A stretch of DNA of 34,232 nucleotides from Methylobacterium tarhaniae (GTDB lineage: Bacteria > Pseudomonadota > Alphaproteobacteria > Rhizobiales > Beijerinckiaceae). Made by a program: the position numbers and the translations under genes. A model generated the notes under the pieces. It had not been told where the DNA came from. It saw only the letters and a list, made by a program, of their open reading frames with translations, and ran no database searches. The DNA lies in NCBI RefSeq assembly GCF_001043955.1, contig NZ_LABZ01000172.1:1-34232 (forward strand), given 5' to 3'. Shown here piece after piece: positions 25,999 to 34,145 of the stretch; the stretch's first letter is position 1, and each line of letters starts with the position of its first letter.

Positions 25999-26457
25999 TC
26001 AATGATGCCCACCACCCCCATGCTGCATAGGCATCCCCGGCTGCGGCTGCAACGGCACGCCCTGCTGCATCGGCATTCGCACCCCGCCCTCCACCGGCGC
26101 CATCATGTTGGTGTTCATGTGATGCATGATCCACACCGACCCGCCGAACAGCAGGAACACGATCAGCACCCCGAACGCCAACGCCATGATGTTGTTGGTG
26201 TTGTCCGGCCCGCTGGTCAGATGGAGGAAGAACACCAGGTGCACGCCCATCTGGGCGATGGCGAAGGTGAGGAGCGCGACGGGAATCGCCGGCGCCCACA
26301 TCACTTTGGTCTGCGCGACCCAGAACGAGGCCGCGGTGAGCAGCAGCGCCAGCCCCAGCCCGATCAGGTAGCTGCGCAGGCCCGAGCCGAATTCCTCGTG
26401 GGCGTATTCGTCGCCGGGCGCGACGTCGGCGTGGGCCCGGTCCTCAGTCTGGCTCAT
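25999..26457 (-). CDS. cyoD: Cytochrome bo(3)-type quinol oxidase subunit IV
   Basis: Small assembly/stability subunit of the quinol oxidase. In 152 residues it has three transmembrane helices: YLIGLGLALLLTAASFWVAQ, PVALLTFAIAQMGVHLVFFL (with the family-typical QMGVHLVFFLHL) and ALAFGVLIVFLLFGGSVWIM. It is longer than E. coli CyoD (about 109 residues) because of a C-terminal tail rich in Met, Gln, Pro and His (HHMNTNMMAPVEGGVRMPMQ ... GGGGHH), which could bind metal ions such as copper; that is inference. ATG 26457 overlaps the cyoC stop as ATGA, so translation is coupled. It is the last gene of the cyoABCD operon; cyoE (haem O synthase) is not adjacent. Confidence 0.92.
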   Translation of the reverse strand: MSQTEDRAHADVAPGDEYAHEEFGSGLRSYLIGLGLALLLTAASFWVAQTKVMWAPAIPVALLTFAIAQMGVHLVFFLHLTSGPDNTNNIMALAFGVLIVFLLFGGSVWIMHHMNTNMMAPVEGGVRMPMQQGVPLQPQPGMPMQHGGGGHH

Positions 26458-27149
26458 GCGGCGGACCCCATCAGGTAGACGACCGTGAAGACGGCGACCC
26501 AGACGATGTCGAGGGCGTGCCAGAACAGCGAGAAGCACATCACCCGGCGCAGGATGTCCTGGCGAAAGCCCTTGGCGAAGACCTGGGCCATCATCGTGAG
26601 CAACCAGAGCAGGCCGGCGGTGACGTGCAGGCCGTGACAGCCGACGACGGTGAAGAAGGCCGACAGGAAGGCGCTGCGGGTCGGGCCGGCGTCGCGGGCG
26701 ACGAGATCCGTGAACTCGCGCAATTCGAGCGCCAGGAAGCCGGCGCCGAGCAGGAACGTCACCGCCATCGCCGCCTGGAAGGCGAAGGCCCGGCGGGCGT
26801 TCAACGCGAGGGTGGCGACGCCGCAGGCGAAGCTCGAGAAGAGCAGCAGGACGGTCTCGACCGCCACGTTGGTGATGTCGAACAGCTCCGCGCCGCCCGG
26901 CCCCCCGGCGGTGCCGCCGCGCAGCACCGCGAAGGCGGCGAAGAACGCCGCGAACATCACGATGTCGCTGAGGAGGAAGATCCAGAAGCCGTAGGCGACG
27001 ACGATCCGCTTCGGCGCGGGCCCGCCGGTGCCGCGGCCGGGGGCGTGGCTCTCCCCTTCGCCGGCAGCGTGATGGCCGAGATGGTTCGGATCGCGCCGGA
27101 TCGGCACGACGCCCGGCAGGGAGCCCGGAATCGCCGCCGAGTTGCTCAT
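26454..27149 (-). CDS. cyoC: Cytochrome bo(3)-type quinol oxidase subunit III
   Basis: Haem-copper oxidase subunit III, five-helix type, 231 residues. A hydrophilic N-terminal extension of about 45 residues (HLGHHAAGEGESHAPGRGTG) precedes the helices FWIFLLSDIVMFAAFFAAFAVL, VETVLLLFSSFACGVATLAL, AFQAAMAVTFLLGAGFLALE, FFTVVGCHGLHVTAGLLWLL and a last segment ending in IVWVAVFTVVYLMG. The H-x-x-HV pattern (CHGLHVTAGL) and SLFWHALDIVW are typical of the family. ATG 27149 overlaps the cyoB stop as ATGA, and its own stop overlaps the cyoD start in the same way. The frame is open to 27317 but those codons lie inside cyoB. Confidence 0.94.
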   Translation of the reverse strand: MSNSAAIPGSLPGVVPIRRDPNHLGHHAAGEGESHAPGRGTGGPAPKRIVVAYGFWIFLLSDIVMFAAFFAAFAVLRGGTAGGPGGAELFDITNVAVETVLLLFSSFACGVATLALNARRAFAFQAAMAVTFLLGAGFLALELREFTDLVARDAGPTRSAFLSAFFTVVGCHGLHVTAGLLWLLTMMAQVFAKGFRQDILRRVMCFSLFWHALDIVWVAVFTVVYLMGSAA

Positions 27150-29155
27150 GCGGCCTCCTTGCGGCGGGCCTGCTGCAACGCTTCGAGGCGGCTCGCCCGG
27201 TTGAGGCGGTTGATGCGGGCCACGGCGTCCGCCGGGATCTCGTACTCGACCCGGTCGCGCCAGGCGAAGACCACGAAGGTGGCGAAGGCACCCGCCAATC
27301 CGAGGGCGGCGAGCCACCAGATGTACCAGATCATCGCGAAGCCCACGAGGGTGGCGAAGAAGGCGCAGACGAAGCCGGTCGGGCTGTTCAACGGCATCTC
27401 GACCGGCTCGTAATCCGGCTCCTCGCGTAAGCGCGCCTGCTCGCGGGCGCGCTGCTTGATCGCCCAGTAGGCCTCCTCACCCTCGACATGCGGCATGACG
27501 GCGAAGTTGAACGAGGGCGGCGGCGAGGCGGTGGCCCATTCGAGGGAGCGGCCGTCCCAAGGGTCGCCGGTCACGTCGCGCAAGCTCTCGCGGCGGCGGA
27601 TGCTGACGACCAGCTGCACCACCTGGCAGACGACGCCGACGACCATCACGATGACGCCGAGGCTCGCGGCCACGATCCACGGATACCATTCGGCGACGGA
27701 AAAATGCTGCATCCGCCGCGTCATGCCCATCAGGCCGACGATGTAGAGCGGCGTGAACACCCAGACGTAGCCGACGAGGGAAAACCAGAACGCCGCCTTG
27801 CCCCACCATTCGTCGAGGGTGAAGCCGAAGGCCTTCGGGAACCAGTAGGCGTAGCCGGCGAAGGCCGCGAACACGACCGCGCTGACGATGACGTTGTGGA
27901 AGTGGGCGACCAGGAACAGCGAGTTGTGCAGCACGAAATCGGCCGGTGGGATCGCCAGCAGCACGCCGGTGGCGCCGCCGACCACGAAGGTGACGAGGAA
28001 CGCCACCGACCACAGCATCGGCGTGGTGAAGCGCACCCGCCCGCCGTACATCGTGAACATCCAGTCGAAGATCTTCACCCCCGTCGGCACCGCGATGATC
28101 ATCGAGGTGATGCCGAACACGCCGTTCACGTCGCCGCCCGGCCCCATGGTGAAGAAGTGGTGCAGCCAGACCGTGAAGGAGAGCAGGCAGATCGCCAGCG
28201 TCGCCCAGACCATCGAGCGGTAGGCGAAGAGCGGTTTGCCTGAGAAGGTCGAGATGACTTCCGAGAAGATGCCGTAGGCCGGCAGCGCCAGGATGTAGAC
28301 CTCCGGGTGACCCCAAGCCCAGAACAGGTTCATGAACAGCATCGAGTTGCCGCCGGCCTCGTCGGTGAAGAAATGGAAGCCGAGGTAACGGTCGAGGGTC
28401 AGCATCGCCAGGGTCGCGGTCAGGATCGGGAAGGCCGCGATGATGAGGAGGTTGGAGGCGAGCGCGGTCCAGCAGAACATCGGCATGCGCAGGTAGCTCA
28501 TGCCCGGCGCCCGCATCTTGAGGATGGTGGTGACGAGGTTGACGCCGGACATCAGCGTGCCGATGCCGGAGATCTGGATCGCCCAGAGATAGTAATCGAC
28601 CCCGACCCCGGGCGAGTAGGTCGTCTCCGAGAGCGGCGGCGCCGGCCACCAGCCGGTGCGGGCGAACTCGCCCACCACCAGCGAGACGTTGACGAGAAGC
28701 GCGCCGGTCGCGGTGAGCCAGAAGCTGACCGAGTTGAGGGTCGGGAAGGCGACGTCGCGCACCCCGAGCTGAAGCGGCACGACGAAGTTCATCAGCCCGA
28801 TCATGAACGGCATCGCGCCGAAGAAGATCATGATCGTGCCGTGGGCCGAGAAGATCTGATCGTAATGTTCCGGCGGCAGGTAGCCCGGCGCGTTGTAGGC
28901 CAGCGCCTGATGCGAGCGCATCAGGATCGCGTCGGAGAAGCCGCGGATCAGCATGACGAGCCCGAGGAGGACGTACATCACGCCGATGCGCTTGTGGTCG
29001 ACGCTCGTGATCCACTCGCGCCAGAGATACGGCAGCCAGCCGGCGATCGCCACCCAGGCGATGACGCCGAGGAGGACCACGCCCACCAGGGCCGCGGCGA
29101 CGAGCGGGATCGGCTGGTCGAAGGGTATCGCCGACCAGGTCAGCTTGCCGAGCAT
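27146..29155 (-). CDS. cyoB: Cytochrome bo(3)-type quinol oxidase subunit I
   Basis: Catalytic subunit carrying haem b and the haem o3-CuB site; couples quinol oxidation by O2 to proton pumping. It has 669 residues, like E. coli CyoB. Metal-ligand motifs are present: AHGTIMIFF (haem b His), WAWGHPEVYILALPAYG (CuB His and the cross-linked Tyr), HHFFTMG (two CuB His) and VAHFHNVIVSA (the two haem axial His). Quinol-site residues R-x-x-x-D (RGFSD) and HYDQ are conserved. ATG 29155 is preferred (AAAGGGGG nine bases upstream); GTG 29161 overlaps the cyoA stop as GTGA and is the alternative. It is the second gene of cyoABCD. Confidence 0.97.
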   Translation of the reverse strand: MLGKLTWSAIPFDQPIPLVAAALVGVVLLGVIAWVAIAGWLPYLWREWITSVDHKRIGVMYVLLGLVMLIRGFSDAILMRSHQALAYNAPGYLPPEHYDQIFSAHGTIMIFFGAMPFMIGLMNFVVPLQLGVRDVAFPTLNSVSFWLTATGALLVNVSLVVGEFARTGWWPAPPLSETTYSPGVGVDYYLWAIQISGIGTLMSGVNLVTTILKMRAPGMSYLRMPMFCWTALASNLLIIAAFPILTATLAMLTLDRYLGFHFFTDEAGGNSMLFMNLFWAWGHPEVYILALPAYGIFSEVISTFSGKPLFAYRSMVWATLAICLLSFTVWLHHFFTMGPGGDVNGVFGITSMIIAVPTGVKIFDWMFTMYGGRVRFTTPMLWSVAFLVTFVVGGATGVLLAIPPADFVLHNSLFLVAHFHNVIVSAVVFAAFAGYAYWFPKAFGFTLDEWWGKAAFWFSLVGYVWVFTPLYIVGLMGMTRRMQHFSVAEWYPWIVAASLGVIVMVVGVVCQVVQLVVSIRRRESLRDVTGDPWDGRSLEWATASPPPSFNFAVMPHVEGEEAYWAIKQRAREQARLREEPDYEPVEMPLNSPTGFVCAFFATLVGFAMIWYIWWLAALGLAGAFATFVVFAWRDRVEYEIPADAVARINRLNRASRLEALQQARRKEAA

Positions 29156-29157
29156 GC

Positions 29158-30027
29158 TCACGAGCCCCCTTTGGGTTTAACGGACGCGGGGGCGCCGCTC
29201 TCGGCTCCCTGCGTGGGGCCGGGGCCCTTCGGGATGGTCTGGTCGACGATGCGGCGGAAGAGATCGGGCTCGACGCTGCCGAAGGTGCGCGGCGCGTCGG
29301 CGATGCTCTGACGGGCGAGCTCGGTGTAGGACGCCGTATCGAGGACCGGGCTGCCCTTGGCGCCCTGCACCCACGCGGTGAAGGCGCCGTCCGACACGGC
29401 CCGGACCGGGAAATGCATGTCGGAGAAGCCGTCGCCGCTGAAATGCGTCGAGAGCCCGTGCAGCGTGCCCTCTTGATCCGCCATCAGGTTGAGCTGCGAG
29501 GTCATGCCCCGCATCGTGTAGATCATGCTGCCGAGTCGCGGCACGAAGAACGAGTTCCACACGCTGCTCGAGGTCAGGATGAACTGGACCGGCGTGCCGG
29601 CGGGGACGACCAGTTCATTGACCGAGGCGACCTGTTGCTCGGGGTAGAGGAAGAGCCACTTCCAGTCGAGCGAGACGACCTGCACCCGCAGGGGCGTCTT
29701 GTCGGATTCGAGGGGAACCGCCGGGTCGAGCCGGTGCGCGCCGATCCAGGCGATGCCGCCGAGGAACACGATGGTGAGGAACGGCACCGACCAGACGACA
29801 AGCTCGATCTTGCCCGAGAAGGCCCAGTCCGGCCGGTAATGGGCCTTGGTGTTCGAGGCCCGGAACCACCAGGCGAAGACCAGCGTGACGACCATCGTCG
29901 GCAGGATGATCGCCAGCATGATGATCGAGGCGACGACCAGGATGTTGGCCTCGTCGGCGCCGACCGGGCCCTTGGCGTTGAGCAGGCTCATCTGGCAGCC
30001 GGACAGGGCGAGGGCGAGGGCGGTCAC
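29158..30027 (-). CDS. cyoA: Cytochrome bo(3)-type quinol oxidase subunit II (start codon disturbed)
   Basis: Subunit II of the quinol oxidase. A lipoprotein-type signal ending in ALALALSGC is followed by two transmembrane helices (ILVVASIIMLAIILPTMVVTL and LVVWSVPFLTIVFLGGIAWI) and a periplasmic cupredoxin domain with VSLDWKWLFLYPEQ, SSVWNSFFVPRLGSMIYTM and SDMHFPVRAV. The CuA ligands of cytochrome c oxidases (CxxxC) are absent, as expected for a quinol oxidase. The only in-frame start after the palindromic repeat is GTG 30027, which gives a signal without a basic n-region. ATG 30059-30061 is one base out of frame; removing one G would yield MRAKRLTRLGAV and a perfect signal. The open frame runs to 30219 through the repeat. 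The product therefore probably begins near 30061 but the start is uncertain. Confidence 0.9.
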   Translation of the reverse strand: MTALALALSGCQMSLLNAKGPVGADEANILVVASIIMLAIILPTMVVTLVFAWWFRASNTKAHYRPDWAFSGKIELVVWSVPFLTIVFLGGIAWIGAHRLDPAVPLESDKTPLRVQVVSLDWKWLFLYPEQQVASVNELVVPAGTPVQFILTSSSVWNSFFVPRLGSMIYTMRGMTSQLNLMADQEGTLHGLSTHFSGDGFSDMHFPVRAVSDGAFTAWVQGAKGSPVLDTASYTELARQSIADAPRTFGSVEPDLFRRIVDQTIPKGPGPTQGAESGAPASVKPKGGS

Positions 30028-30083
30028 GGCGCCGAGGCGGGTAAGCCTTTTCGCTCTCCATAGGGCTGTCCGGGGAAAGAAGA

Positions 30084-30138
30084 GGCGCGGGCTTCCCCCT
30101 CTCCCCGCGGGCGGGGAGAGGGGAGAAGAACCCGCGCC
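30084..30138. repeat. Short nested palindromic repeat (same family as 22752-22865)
   Basis: Outer arms GGCGCGGG (30084-30091) and CCCGCGCC (30131-30138) enclose the arms CCCCTCTCCCCGC (30096-30108) and GCGGGGAGAGGGG (30111-30123), both perfect. Its order of motifs (GGC.CGGG, CTCTCCCCGC, CGGGGAGA, GAAGA, CCCG.GCC) is that of the longer element without the inner ~60-bp module. It lies in the 5' leader of the cyo operon. Confidence 0.85.
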
Positions 30139-30470
30139 ATGTCCGTTGCCCTGTGCCCTCCGGTGCGGTGGGGCAGCCTGGAGCGTCATCGCGGCGACGC
30201 TGCGACAGGCATGGGCCAATGCTTGATAAGTTCTTCTCGTGGCTGGCTGCGTCGCATACGGCCCTCCAGCGCATCCGATCGATCAATCGCGTGTCGATCG
30301 GACTATCCGACATCGTTGTGCCGTCGAACGCGCCCGCCCTGCACTGACTCATGTTAATAACGGGAGGATCGCACGGTCATCAGCCCGGCCTTTCTCGGAC
30401 GACGACCTGAGACTCCGCCAGTCGTGACTTTGACCTATGTGGTTGCCCCCACGATGGAAGCGCCGTCCTG
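30139..30470. other. Upstream region of cyo operon, no supported gene
   Basis: Space between the palindromic repeat and the small membrane-protein gene. Frames of 60-75 codons lack family resemblance and ribosome-binding sites. The cyo promoter should lie here (minus strand), but I could not single out convincing boxes. Confidence 0.4.
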
Positions 30471-30701
30471 TCAGGAGGGCCGGCGCGGCGACCGCGCCAG
30501 CGTCAGGGCAAGGCCGAGCCCGGCGACGACACCGACCGCCAGGGCAGGGTTGCGGCGCGCGACGATGACCAACCGCTCGATCCCCGCCTCGACTGCGCCT
30601 GCCGCGTTGGCGAGCCCCGGCACCACCACTTGATCCAGGAAGAGCTTCGGTTTCGACGGGCCGGAGGGCTTCTCGAGCATGTATTCGCGGGTCACCAGCA
30701 T
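30471..30701 (-). CDS. Small membrane-anchored protein (ElaB/YgaM-like C-terminus)
   Basis: A 76-residue protein. The N-terminus MLVTREYMLEKPSGPSKPKL is hydrophilic, followed by a helix FLDQVVVPGLANAAGAVEAGIERLVIVA and a terminal membrane segment RRNPALAVGVVAGLGLALTL with a basic Arg-rich end. The RNP-A-VGV-AG-G pattern resembles the C-terminal anchor of DUF883/ElaB-YgaM proteins, which are ribosome- or membrane-associated stress proteins; here the family link is tentative because the protein is short. ATG 30701 has GGAG eight bases upstream. It is transcribed divergently from the FdhF/YdeP gene, 93 bp apart. Confidence 0.68.
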   Translation of the reverse strand: MLVTREYMLEKPSGPSKPKLFLDQVVVPGLANAAGAVEAGIERLVIVARRNPALAVGVVAGLGLALTLARSPRRPS

Positions 30702-30794
30702 CGTGATCGCTCCGGGACGGGACGTTCTGATGCCTAACACACCGTGCTGGCCCCTCCCCTATCATCCATCAACTCGAAGCAGCGGAGCCGATGC

Positions 30795-33125
30795 ATGGCG
30801 AGATCCAAGGCGAGACGCGTCTCCCTCAGGCCCTATGCGGGTCCGGCGGGAGGTTGGGGTTCGGCCCGCTCCCTCGGCAACATCCTGGCCCGGGAGAACG
30901 TGCTGGCCAGCGGCGCGCTGCTCCTCACCCGGCACAACAAGGTCGACGGCTTCCAGTGCGTCGGCTGCGCCTGGGTGAAGCCGGCCCAGCCGCTGCCGTT
31001 CGAGTTCTGCGAGAACGGCGCCAAGACGGTGGCCTGGGAGATCACCAACCATCGCTGCGGGCCGGACTTCTTCGCCGAGCACACAGTGACCGAACTGCTC
31101 GACTGGGACGATTACCATCTGGAGCAGCCCGGCCGCCTCACCCACCCGCTGCGCTACGATCCCGGGACCGACCGATATCGCCCGGTCTCGTGGGGCGCGG
31201 CCCTCGACGAGATCGCCCGGGAATTGCGGGCGAGCCGCGCGCGCGACCCGAAGCGGGCCGTGTTCTATAGCTCGGGCCGCTGCTCGAACGAGGCGAGCTA
31301 CCTCTATGGGCTGTTCGCCCGGCTCTACGGCAACAACAACCTGCCGGATTCGTCCAACCTCTGCCACGAGACGACCTCGGTGGCGCTGCCCGAAAGCATC
31401 GGTCAGCCGGTCGGCAGCGTGTCGCTGGCGGATTTCGGCCACGCCGACTGCATCCTGTTCTTCGGCCAGAACCCGGGCAGCAACAGCCCGCGGATGCTCC
31501 ACCCGCTCCAGGAGGCGAGCGAGCGGGGCGTGCCGATCATCACCTACAATCCCCTGCGCGAGCGCGGGCTGGAGCGCTTCACCAATCCCCAGTCACCGAC
31601 CGAGATGCTGACCGGGCACGAGACGCGGATCAGCTCGCAGTATCACCAGGTGAGGACCGGCGGCGACCTCGCGGCGCTCACCGGAATCTGCAAGGCGGTG
31701 CTGGAACTGGGCGCCCTCGACCACGGCTTCATCGCCGAGCATACGCACGGCTTCGAATCCTTCGCGGACTGGCTGCGAGCCCAGGACTGGGCCGAACTGG
31801 AGCGTCGGGCCGGCCTGCCACAGGCGGCGATGGAGGCGACGGCGGCGGTCTATGCCCGGTCGCGGGCGGTGATCGGCGTCTACGGGATGGGACTGACGCA
31901 GCACCGGGCCGGCGTCGAGACGGTGCAGATGCTCGCCAACCTGCTGCTGATGCGCGGCAATATGGGTCGCAGCGGCGCCGGCATCTGCCCGGTGCGCGGC
32001 CATTCCAACGTCCAGGGCCAGCGCACCATGGGCGTCACCGAGAAGCCGGAGCTGGTCCCCCTCGACCGGCTGGCCCAGCAATACGGCTTCGCACCGCCCC
32101 GGGAGGCGGGCCTCAGCAGCGTCGAGGCCTGCGAGGCGATCATCGCGGGCGAGGTCGATTGCTTCGTCGAGCTCGGCGGCAACTTCGTGCGCGCGGTGCC
32201 GGACCGCAGCCTCGTCGAGCCGGCCTGGCGGCGGCTGCGGCTCACCGTCAACGCCATCACCAAGCTCAACCGCACCGCCCTGATCCCGGGCGAGATCAGC
32301 TACATCCTGCCGGTGCTCGGCCGGATCGAGACCGACCGCCAGCGCACCGGGATCCAATCCCTGTCGATGGAGGACACGACCGGCTGCATCCACGGCTCGC
32401 GCGGGATGCGTCGCCCGGCCTCGCCCCACCTCATCAGCGAGATCCGGCTCGTGGCGGAGCTGGGGAAGCGCGTGCTGGAGCCGAACCCCAAGGTTCCCTG
32501 GGATGATTGGTGCGACGATTACCGGCTGATCCGCCGATCGATCGGCGAGACCTATCCCGAGACCTTCCATGATTACGACCGGCGGATGTGGGAGCCCGGC
32601 GGCTTCCAGCGGCCGCTGCCGGCCTGCAAGCGCGAGTGGCACACCCGGACCGGCAAGGCCAACTTCATCACCCCCACCGGGCTCGACGAGGACCACGACA
32701 TGCCGGAGGGCGGCCGCGACGCGCTGCGGATGATGACGCTGCGCAGCAACGACCAGTTCAACACCACGGTCTTCGGCTACGACGACCGCTTCCGCGGCAT
32801 CAAGGGCACCCGCGACGTGCTGCTGATGAACCGCCTCGACATCGACCGGCTCGGCCTCAGAGACGGGGCGATGGTGCGGGTGGAGACGGTCGCCGATGAT
32901 GGCGTCCGGCGCGAGCTGCCGGGGCTCCGGATCGTCGATTACGACCTGCCGGTCGGATGCGTCGGCGCCTATTACCCGGAAGCCAACGTGCTGCTGCCGC
33001 TCTGGCACTACGCCGTCGGCAGCATGACCCCGGCGGCGAAGTCGATCCCGGTGCGGGTGCATCCGATGGACGGCGACGCCGCACGCACCCGGCACGGGCG
33101 GCCGCAAGCAACGTTGCAGCCGTGA
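30795..33125 (+). CDS. FdhF/YdeP-family molybdopterin oxidoreductase
   Basis: A 776-residue cytoplasmic molybdenum bis-MGD enzyme of the FdhF/YdeP family, related to formate dehydrogenase alpha subunits; the substrate is not proven. An N-terminal Cys pair is in FQCVGCAWVKP (about residue 53-56) and a further Cys in ITNHRCGPDFFAEHTV. The molybdopterin domain shows PVSWGAALDEIARELRA, AVFYSSGRCSNEASYL, the DSSNLCHETTSVALPESIG segment, FFGQNPGSNSPRMLH and MGLTQHRAGVETVQMLANLL. The C-terminal MGD-binding beta-barrel has LRSNDQFNTTVFGYDDRFRG and ends with GCVGAYYPEANVLLPLWHYA. No twin-arginine signal. ATG 30795 has GGAG upstream; the frame is open to 30744. Methylotrophs use several formate dehydrogenases, so a role in formate oxidation is possible. 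Confidence 0.9.
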   Translation: MARSKARRVSLRPYAGPAGGWGSARSLGNILARENVLASGALLLTRHNKVDGFQCVGCAWVKPAQPLPFEFCENGAKTVAWEITNHRCGPDFFAEHTVTELLDWDDYHLEQPGRLTHPLRYDPGTDRYRPVSWGAALDEIARELRASRARDPKRAVFYSSGRCSNEASYLYGLFARLYGNNNLPDSSNLCHETTSVALPESIGQPVGSVSLADFGHADCILFFGQNPGSNSPRMLHPLQEASERGVPIITYNPLRERGLERFTNPQSPTEMLTGHETRISSQYHQVRTGGDLAALTGICKAVLELGALDHGFIAEHTHGFESFADWLRAQDWAELERRAGLPQAAMEATAAVYARSRAVIGVYGMGLTQHRAGVETVQMLANLLLMRGNMGRSGAGICPVRGHSNVQGQRTMGVTEKPELVPLDRLAQQYGFAPPREAGLSSVEACEAIIAGEVDCFVELGGNFVRAVPDRSLVEPAWRRLRLTVNAITKLNRTALIPGEISYILPVLGRIETDRQRTGIQSLSMEDTTGCIHGSRGMRRPASPHLISEIRLVAELGKRVLEPNPKVPWDDWCDDYRLIRRSIGETYPETFHDYDRRMWEPGGFQRPLPACKREWHTRTGKANFITPTGLDEDHDMPEGGRDALRMMTLRSNDQFNTTVFGYDDRFRGIKGTRDVLLMNRLDIDRLGLRDGAMVRVETVADDGVRRELPGLRIVDYDLPVGCVGAYYPEANVLLPLWHYAVGSMTPAAKSIPVRVHPMDGDAARTRHGRPQATLQP

Positions 33126-33129
33126 GGAA

Positions 33130-34035
33130 TCAGCGCGCCGGCGCAGGGCGCGTCACGGATCCTCGTCCGCCGGAGACGGTCCGGCTCTGCCACAGGTTGA
33201 GCGGCACGGTCAGGATCACCGTGCCGAGCACCCACCAGGCCGGCCGCACGTCGTAGGAGACGTCGAGATTGGCGGCGAGCACCGCCAGCGGCGGCACGCC
33301 GGTGGCGAGCGCGTACCACAGGGCCTCCAGCGCCGCCGTGGCGAGGCCGGCCGCGAGGCTCAAGAACAGGAGCGGCAGCGGCGCGGTCGGCACCTTGAGG
33401 TGGTGCATCAGCCGCCAGCCCATCAGGGCCAGGAAGAGCCCGCTCCAATAGACCGGGTTCGAGACGTCGATCTTCGATTGCAGGAAGAAGTGCAGCAGCG
33501 CGAGCGCGGTGAGCGGGTAGACCAGCCTGTGCAGCCGCGGCCAGGCCTTGCCGAGGCGGCGGATCATCCCGTCCGTCGAGGTGGTTCCGAGCACCACGAG
33601 GCCGAGCAGCCCCGCGAAGCCGATGGTGAGATAGATGCGGAAGACGATCTCGCTCGCCACCCGGGCGAGGTCGAATTTCTGGTCGGCGATGTAGAGGGTG
33701 ACATGGACCAGCGCGTAGGCGAGCGCGGTGAGCCCCAGCATCCGCCGCACCAGGATCAGCTTCGGCGCGTTGGCGATGCGCCGCATCGGCGTGACCGCGA
33801 GCGAGAGGATCAGGAACCGCACCGACCAGTCGCCCATGGCGTGCAGGTAGGCGGTGAGCGGCTTGGCGCCGAGCCGGTCGAGGGCATAGGCCACCGTGAA
33901 CCACAGGCCGGGCGCCAGGGCGAGGAGGAAGACCGCGAGCTTGAACCGCGACAGGCGGCCGGCGCGGTCGAGCCACGGATAGGCGATGCGCGGAGCGACG
34001 GGGCGAGGATCGGCGATCCGGGGGTGGACGGTCAT
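33130..34035 (-). CDS. msrQ: MsrQ (YedZ-type) haem-binding membrane subunit
   Basis: Inner-membrane b-type haem protein that passes quinol-pool electrons to the periplasmic methionine-sulfoxide reductase MsrP. It has 301 residues with six or more transmembrane helices of the ferric-reductase-like fold. Family features are the first helix FKLAVFLLALAPGLWFTVAYAL, WSVRFLILSLAVTPMRRI, haem-ligand His in LTALAYALVHVTLYIADQKF and in LHRLVYPLTALALLHFFLQS, and VYWSGLFLALMGWRLMHHLK. A further C-terminal pair of helices is longer than in E. coli YedZ (about 211 residues). msrP, normally just upstream in the same operon, is not present; the neighbour upstream is divergent. It ends five bases from the molybdoenzyme stop. 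Confidence 0.9.
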   Translation of the reverse strand: MTVHPRIADPRPVAPRIAYPWLDRAGRLSRFKLAVFLLALAPGLWFTVAYALDRLGAKPLTAYLHAMGDWSVRFLILSLAVTPMRRIANAPKLILVRRMLGLTALAYALVHVTLYIADQKFDLARVASEIVFRIYLTIGFAGLLGLVVLGTTSTDGMIRRLGKAWPRLHRLVYPLTALALLHFFLQSKIDVSNPVYWSGLFLALMGWRLMHHLKVPTAPLPLLFLSLAAGLATAALEALWYALATGVPPLAVLAANLDVSYDVRPAWWVLGTVILTVPLNLWQSRTVSGGRGSVTRPAPAR

Positions 34036-34145
34036 TCGGGAACCGGGTGCAGTGCGGAATGCGCCACAGATAAGCCGCGAGCGGCGGTTTGACCCGATCC
34101 GCCGACCACACGATGGCGTGAGAGCCGGCCCCGAGGAGACACGCC

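Noticed and set aside
25718..26005. 95-codon plus-strand frame after the tRNA-Phe genes
   Set aside because: It overlaps a REP-like palindromic stretch and the end of cyoD, and shows no family resemblance.
31593..33107. 504-codon minus-strand frame
   Set aside because: Antisense of the molybdoenzyme gene; no motif and biased composition.
30795..33125. Naming the molybdoenzyme as a specific formate dehydrogenase subunit
   Set aside because: The FdhF/YdeP family includes members with other roles and the partner genes are missing, so only the family name can be supported.
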